A stretch of DNA of 64,000 nucleotides. Source: Peteryoungia aggregata LMG 23059 (GTDB taxonomy: Bacteria; Pseudomonadota; Alphaproteobacteria; Rhizobiales; Rhizobiaceae). Both the position numbers and the translations under genes were made by a program. The DNA lies in the NCBI RefSeq assembly GCF_030814435.1, contig NZ_JAUSUW010000011.1:62001-126000 (forward strand), read 5' to 3'. Positions 60,521-64,000 of this stretch are shown piece after piece (the stretch's first letter is position 1; each line of letters opens with the position of its first letter). The notes below the pieces were generated by a model. That model worked only from the letters and a program-made list of their open reading frames with translations. It did no database searches and was not told the origin of the DNA.

Positions 60521-60765
60521 CGCAATGCCCTCCGCTCTGCCGGATTTGCGGCCCGTATGGAAATCACCGACAGCCCCTCGGTCCCGAGCCGCACGAAAAT
60601 CACGGCGACCGTTCCATCCGCCAAGCGTCCAATCGCCTGCAGCCTCCCTCTCTTGGCGGGGCGGATAAGCGCCCGTTCGAAAAACTCAAGCGACAGGTCG
60701 GCGAAATCCAGCCCGTGCTTGTCGATATTCGCCAGCCGCTTCGGTTCATCCCAGACGATCACCAT
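60517..60765 (-). CDS. brnT: BrnT-family toxin
   Basis: This is an 82-aa RNase toxin of the RelE fold: VIVWDEPKRLANIDKHGLDFADLSLEFFERALI, then GRLADGTVAVIFVRLGTEGLSVISIRAANPAERR, with the conserved R-A-N-x-x-E-R end. It would cut RNA when not bound by BrnA. Upstream, the palindrome GTATATAC (60773-60780) sits over a -10-like TATA 7-14 bases before the ATG; there is no clear ribosome site, so the transcript may have a very short leader. Confidence 0.9.
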   Translation of the reverse strand: MVIVWDEPKRLANIDKHGLDFADLSLEFFERALIRPAKRGRLQAIGRLADGTVAVIFVRLGTEGLSVISIRAANPAERRALR

Positions 60766-60825
60766 AGTTTATGTATATACGAAAATTCCGCAAGCCGGCA
60801 TCCTGCCAATCTGGGGGCTTTCCGC

Positions 60826-61146
60826 TCAGGTCCGGGCAGGCAAAAGGATCACCGCCGCCCCGACGAGGCAGATTGCGGCACCCATCAGGTCGAAGCGATC
60901 AGGCCGCTGCCCCTCGATCAGCCAGAGCCAGCCAAGCGAGGCCGAGATATAGACCCCGCCATAGGCCGCATAGGCGCGCCCCGCCGCCTCCGAGGGTACG
61001 AGCGTAAGCAGCCAGGCAAAGAGAGCAAGCGACATGAGGCCGGGGATCAGCCACAGCGGCGAACGGTCAAGCTTCAGCCAGGCCCAGAAGGCAAAGCATC
61101 CGGCGATTTCGGCGAGTGCCGCGAGGGGATAGATGAGGAAGGTCAT
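60826..61146 (-). CDS. YnfA-family small membrane protein
   Basis: This is a 106-aa protein with four hydrophobic helices of the YnfA/UPF0060 family: [81 protein letters not shown]. Members resemble small multidrug-resistance transporters; E. coli YnfA has been linked to drug export, but the role is not firm. It is next to the EAL gene in the same direction, with a 55-base gap. Confidence 0.92.
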   Translation of the reverse strand: MTFLIYPLAALAEIAGCFAFWAWLKLDRSPLWLIPGLMSLALFAWLLTLVPSEAAGRAYAAYGGVYISASLGWLWLIEGQRPDRFDLMGAAICLVGAAVILLPART

Positions 61147-61201
61147 GGCGCCGATCCTGCCATGGCGGGCAGCCCGGCGAAAGGGCAGCGGTCGAGGAGC
61201 C

Positions 61202-62008
61202 TCAGCCGGAACGGCCCTGCAGGTTCAGCACGTGACAGACCCGCGGCAGAAGCTCTGCCTCCTTCGGGAAGCACACGAAGAAGCCCTGCACGCTGTCGAA
61301 GCCCAGCTGCACCGCCGTTTCCATCTGGTCCTCGTTCTCCACGCCGGCCGCCGTGACGATCAGGCCGAGATCGTGACCAAGCGCAATCACGTGCCGAACG
61401 ATCGCCTTGTCGACAGGATTGGTGAGCGCGCTGCGCATCAGCCCATGATCGATCTTCAGGCGCCGGAAGGCGTGGTTTCTGAGTGCCGAAAGCCCGGCAT
61501 GAGTGGCGCCGAAATTGTCCATGGCCAGCGCGAAGCCGCAATAATGCAGCCCTTCCAGTGCCAGCCCCACCTGCTTGGCGAGCGGGCCGTAAAAGGCCGG
61601 CTCCGCCACCTCGATCTCCAGCATGTCGGGCGTGAGGCCAAAATCCTGCACCATGTCGCTGAGACGCATGGCGAAATCGCCGGCACAGAGATCGAAGGCC
61701 GTGGCATTGACGCTGATTCGGCCGAAATCATGTCCCTCGGCCCGCCAGCGTGCGGCCTGCCGCAGCGTGGTCGACAGCACGAAGTCGCGGATCGACAGCG
61801 ATAACATCGGATCGCGGAAAACGGAGCGGAAGTCCTGCGCCGCAGCCAGCGTGCCCGGTCCCAGGCGCCAGCGCAGCAGGGTTTCGACGCTGTCCACTTC
61901 GCGGTGATCGACGGAATAGATGGGTTGATAAGTGAGCTCGAAGCGACCGCGTTCCAGCGCGCGCTTCGCATTATTGACCAGAACGATGTGGTCCAGGCTG
62001 CTGTCCAA
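61202..62008 (-). CDS. Degenerate EAL-domain protein
   Basis: This is a 268-aa stand-alone EAL domain without membrane segments. The fold is recognisable: [59 protein letters not shown] and VQGFFVCFP. Key positions differ: the EAL motif is ETL (E42), the DDFG loop reads [10 protein letters not shown], and EGIE is AAGVEN, so metal-binding and base residues are partly lost. It may bind rather than cleave cyclic di-GMP. The start is probably TTG at 62008 with GAGG six bases upstream; TTG at 62014 is an alternative. Confidence 0.82.
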   Translation of the reverse strand: MDSSLDHIVLVNNAKRALERGRFELTYQPIYSVDHREVDSVETLLRWRLGPGTLAAAQDFRSVFRDPMLSLSIRDFVLSTTLRQAARWRAEGHDFGRISVNATAFDLCAGDFAMRLSDMVQDFGLTPDMLEIEVAEPAFYGPLAKQVGLALEGLHYCGFALAMDNFGATHAGLSALRNHAFRRLKIDHGLMRSALTNPVDKAIVRHVIALGHDLGLIVTAAGVENEDQMETAVQLGFDSVQGFFVCFPKEAELLPRVCHVLNLQGRSG

Positions 62009-62158
62009 GATCAACCTCAGGGTCTGCCTGCCATCCGACAGGCGAATTGTACCGATGCACTATATATCAGGGATGGTTGCACGGAGGTGAACAAAAACTG
62101 GTGCAAAAGGGTGAGCTTTCGTCACTCAGTTCTTGTGTTTTGCGTAAAATAGGCGTGG

Positions 62159-63721
62159 TCAGCGCCGCAGGCTGCCCAGGATGCCGCGCACCAGCGCCCG
62201 CCCGACAGAGGTTGCGACAGAGCGCGCCGCGCTCTTCATCGCCGCCTCAACCACGGTTTCGCGCTGATAGCCACTGGACCGTTTCGTCGTGCTGCGCCCT
62301 GAGGATGTCTCCTTGGGCTCGTCGCCGAAGCCCGGAAGCGTCCAGCGACCTGCCGCGCTGTCGCCGCCTTCTGCCTTCTCCTCTGCCGCCTTGCGGGCCG
62401 CCTCTGCCTCGGCGGCCTTCCTGGCGCGGGCTGAAAGGATCTCGTAGGCCGATTCCGAATCAAGATCGACGTCATACTGGCCGGCAACCGGCGACAGGTT
62501 CATCACCTTCTGCCGCTCGCTGTCGGAGATCGGGCCGACCTTGCCCGAGGGCGGGCGGATCAGCGTGCGCTCGACCATGGAGGGGATGCCCTTGGCCTCC
62601 AGCGTCGAAACCAGCGCCTCGCCGATGCCGAGCTGGGTAATCGCCTCGGCACAATCGAAGGCCGGGTTCGGCCGGAAGGTATCGGCGGCCGTCTTCACCG
62701 CCTTCTGCTCGCGCGGCGTATAGGCGCGCAGCGCATGCTGCACGCGGTTGCCGAGCTGGGCGAGCACCGTTTCCGGCACGTCGAGCGGGTTCTGCGTGAC
62801 GAAATAGACGCCGACGCCCTTGGAGCGGATCAGCCGCACCACCTGTTCGACACGCTCGATCAGCACCTTCGGCGCATCGTTGAACAGCAGATGCGCCTCA
62901 TCGAAGAAGAAGACGAGCTTCGGCTTGTCGAGATCGCCGACTTCCGGCAGTTCCTCGAAGAGTTCCGAGAGCAGCCAGAGCAGGAATGTAGCGTAGAGCC
63001 TCGGGTTCATCATCAGCTTGTCGGCGGCAAGGATCGAGATCGCCCCGCGCCCGTCATGCGTCGTGCGCATGATGTCGGTCACTTTCAGCGCCGGTTCGCC
63101 AAAGAAATTCTCAGCGCCCTGCTGCTCGAGAATCAGCAAGCCTCGCTGCAACGTGGCGATCGAAGCCTTGGAGATGAGGCCAAACTGGCTGGAAAGCTCG
63201 GTGGCATGCTCTGCCATATAGGTGAGCAGCGCCTGCAGGTCCTTCAGGTCCATCAGCGGCAAGCCGCCGTCGTCGGCGATCTTGAAGGCAATGTTGAGCG
63301 CGCCCTCCTGCGCCTCCGAGGCATTCATCAATCGCGAGAGCAGCAGCGGCCCCATCTCGGCCACCGTCGTGCGCACCCGGTGGCCCTTCTCGCCATAGAG
63401 ATCCCAGAAGATCACGGGAAATTCGGAGGGCGCATAATTGGTAAAGCCGATCTGCTCCGCGCGCTGGGTGATCCAGTCCTTCGGCTCGCCCATGGTCGCG
63501 ATGCCCGAGAGGTCGCCCTTGATGTCGGAGGCAAACACCGGCACGCCGGCTTCCGAAAAGCTTTCCGCCAGCACCTGCAGCGTCACGGTCTTGCCGGTGC
63601 CGGTGGCCCCGGTCACGATGCCATGGCGATTGCCATATTTCAGCGCCAGATATTCCGCCTTGTTCAGGCTGTCGTCCGGATTGCGGCTGGTGCCGAGATA
63701 GAGCGAACCTTCTTGCAGCAT
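62159..63721 (-). CDS. HerA-like ATPase (DUF853 family)
   Basis: This is a 520-aa FtsK-HerA superfamily ATPase of the DUF853 group. The Walker A loop is G38-ATGTGKT and Walker B is LVFFFDEAHLLFND. Other segments: GNRHGIVTG, TNYAPSEFPVIFWDLYGEKGHRVRTTVAEMGP, and ALRAYTPREQKAVKTAADTFRPNP. The C-terminus is a charged, Ala-rich coiled stretch followed by a basic tail. HerA-like ATPases translocate DNA; this family is common in Proteobacteria, with no settled role. The ATG at 63721 follows GGGAGAAA; the extension to 63790 is rejected. Confidence 0.88.
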   Translation of the reverse strand: MLQEGSLYLGTSRNPDDSLNKAEYLALKYGNRHGIVTGATGTGKTVTLQVLAESFSEAGVPVFASDIKGDLSGIATMGEPKDWITQRAEQIGFTNYAPSEFPVIFWDLYGEKGHRVRTTVAEMGPLLLSRLMNASEAQEGALNIAFKIADDGGLPLMDLKDLQALLTYMAEHATELSSQFGLISKASIATLQRGLLILEQQGAENFFGEPALKVTDIMRTTHDGRGAISILAADKLMMNPRLYATFLLWLLSELFEELPEVGDLDKPKLVFFFDEAHLLFNDAPKVLIERVEQVVRLIRSKGVGVYFVTQNPLDVPETVLAQLGNRVQHALRAYTPREQKAVKTAADTFRPNPAFDCAEAITQLGIGEALVSTLEAKGIPSMVERTLIRPPSGKVGPISDSERQKVMNLSPVAGQYDVDLDSESAYEILSARARKAAEAEAARKAAEEKAEGGDSAAGRWTLPGFGDEPKETSSGRSTTKRSSGYQRETVVEAAMKSAARSVATSVGRALVRGILGSLRR

Positions 63722-63925
63722 GCGGACGTTTCTCCCTGCGTCATCAAGACTTGAGCTTGCTCTTATAGGAGGACTGTGGAACATCGACAACGGTCGGATG
63801 TCTCACCTTGGTACGGTCGTTGGCGTCAAGGCGGTTTCGGGTGCTCTGCCAGGTCCGTCCTGTCCCCGGCAATTTTTGTCACCCCAGGGCTGGACCGCTT
63901 GAGTTCACCGTGAACATCCATTACG

Positions 63926-63941
63926 TTGACGTTAACGTCAA
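63926..63941. promoter_or_regulatory. 16-bp palindrome upstream of the last gene
   Basis: TTGACGTTAACGTCAA is perfectly palindromic and lies 24 bases before the start codon at 63966. MerR-type regulators of branched-chain amino acid or fatty-acid breakdown (LiuR group) use sites of a similar TTnACGTTAACGTnAA form. The regulator here is not identified. Confidence 0.55.
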
Positions 63942-63965
63942 AATCGCCTCAGGAGGACTTCGAGA

Positions 63966-64000
63966 ATGAGCGAAATCGTCACCCGTATCGCCGACAATGT
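63966..64000 (+). CDS. Start of a gene cut by the window edge
   Basis: Eleven codons are visible (MSEIVTRIADN) and a twelfth begins. The ribosome site CAGGAGGACTTCGAG-ATG is strong, and a 16-bp palindrome lies just upstream. The product cannot be identified; the regulatory site would fit an acyl-CoA metabolism gene. Confidence 0.5.
   Translation, partial: MSEIVTRIADN

Overview
The window looks like chromosomal DNA of a GC-rich member of the Rhizobiaceae (Rhizobium/Agrobacterium relatives). The evidence is a betI-betB-betA glycine-betaine cluster, an LpiA/AcvB-type gene pair, a TIGR03808-type Tat-exported beta-helix protein, an OhrR/Ohr pair, a RhtX-type siderophore permease behind an iron-box motif (TGA-N9-TCA), rhizobial S21 and CspA, and the hairpin-forming intergenic repeats common in rhizobial genomes. 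No rRNA, tRNA, CRISPR array, prophage or intact insertion sequence was seen. Gene density is high and functions are mostly accessory metabolism, transport, signalling and stress. The taxonomic call is inference from gene content.

Layout: 1-2172, a TRAP transporter (dctP-dctQ-dctM, dctM cut by the window edge). 2538-6617, a lipoprotein hydrolase, then an aminoacyl-phosphatidylglycerol synthase lacking most of its flippase half, translationally coupled to acvB. 6682-7250, a ParD/ParE-like toxin-antitoxin (TA) module. 7254-12050, the choline-to-betaine genes with a RelE/XRE TA module and two large hairpin repeats lodged between them. 12343-20372, a mixture containing an EAL-CBS-GGDEF protein, a GGDEF membrane protein, oxidoreductases and an HxlR regulator divergent from a YdhR-like monooxygenase. 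20533-20902, gene remnants. 20970-25449, a siderophore uptake operon (TonB receptor, RhtX-like permease, siderophore-interacting reductase). 25605-28850, small hypothetical genes, an apparently less GC-rich patch with a HEPN-like protein and a 29-bp inverted repeat, and a second HxlR regulator divergent from a glutathione transferase.

28980-29207 holds a compact, unannotated-looking unit: promoter, strong ribosome site, 24-codon reading frame with Cys codons, alternative hairpins and a terminator, with no co-directional gene after it. It resembles an orphan attenuator. 29236-33799: DUF3750 protein, zinc-type L-asparaginase, and a GNAT/flippase pair. 33806-45888: GST, DUF2087 protein, GAF-GGDEF-EAL protein, Tat beta-helix protein, MarR/DHA2 efflux pair, a chemotaxis receptor and two L,D-transpeptidases. 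46012-53724: host-attachment protein, ohrR/ohr, a decayed LysR gene beside intact iorAB, and a MarR-controlled DUF899-DUF1579-VOC operon. 53859-63721: small basic protein, rpsU, cspA, fatty-acid desaturase, LysR/tautomerase, WYL regulator/LysE exporter, BrnTA, YnfA, a degenerate EAL protein and a HerA-like ATPase. The window ends in the first codons of a gene behind a 16-bp palindrome.

Common themes: local regulator/target pairs with visible operators (BetI, two HxlR, two MarR, WYL), cyclic-di-GMP signalling (four proteins), envelope modification, and three TA modules. All calls come from reading the sequence; no database search was run.
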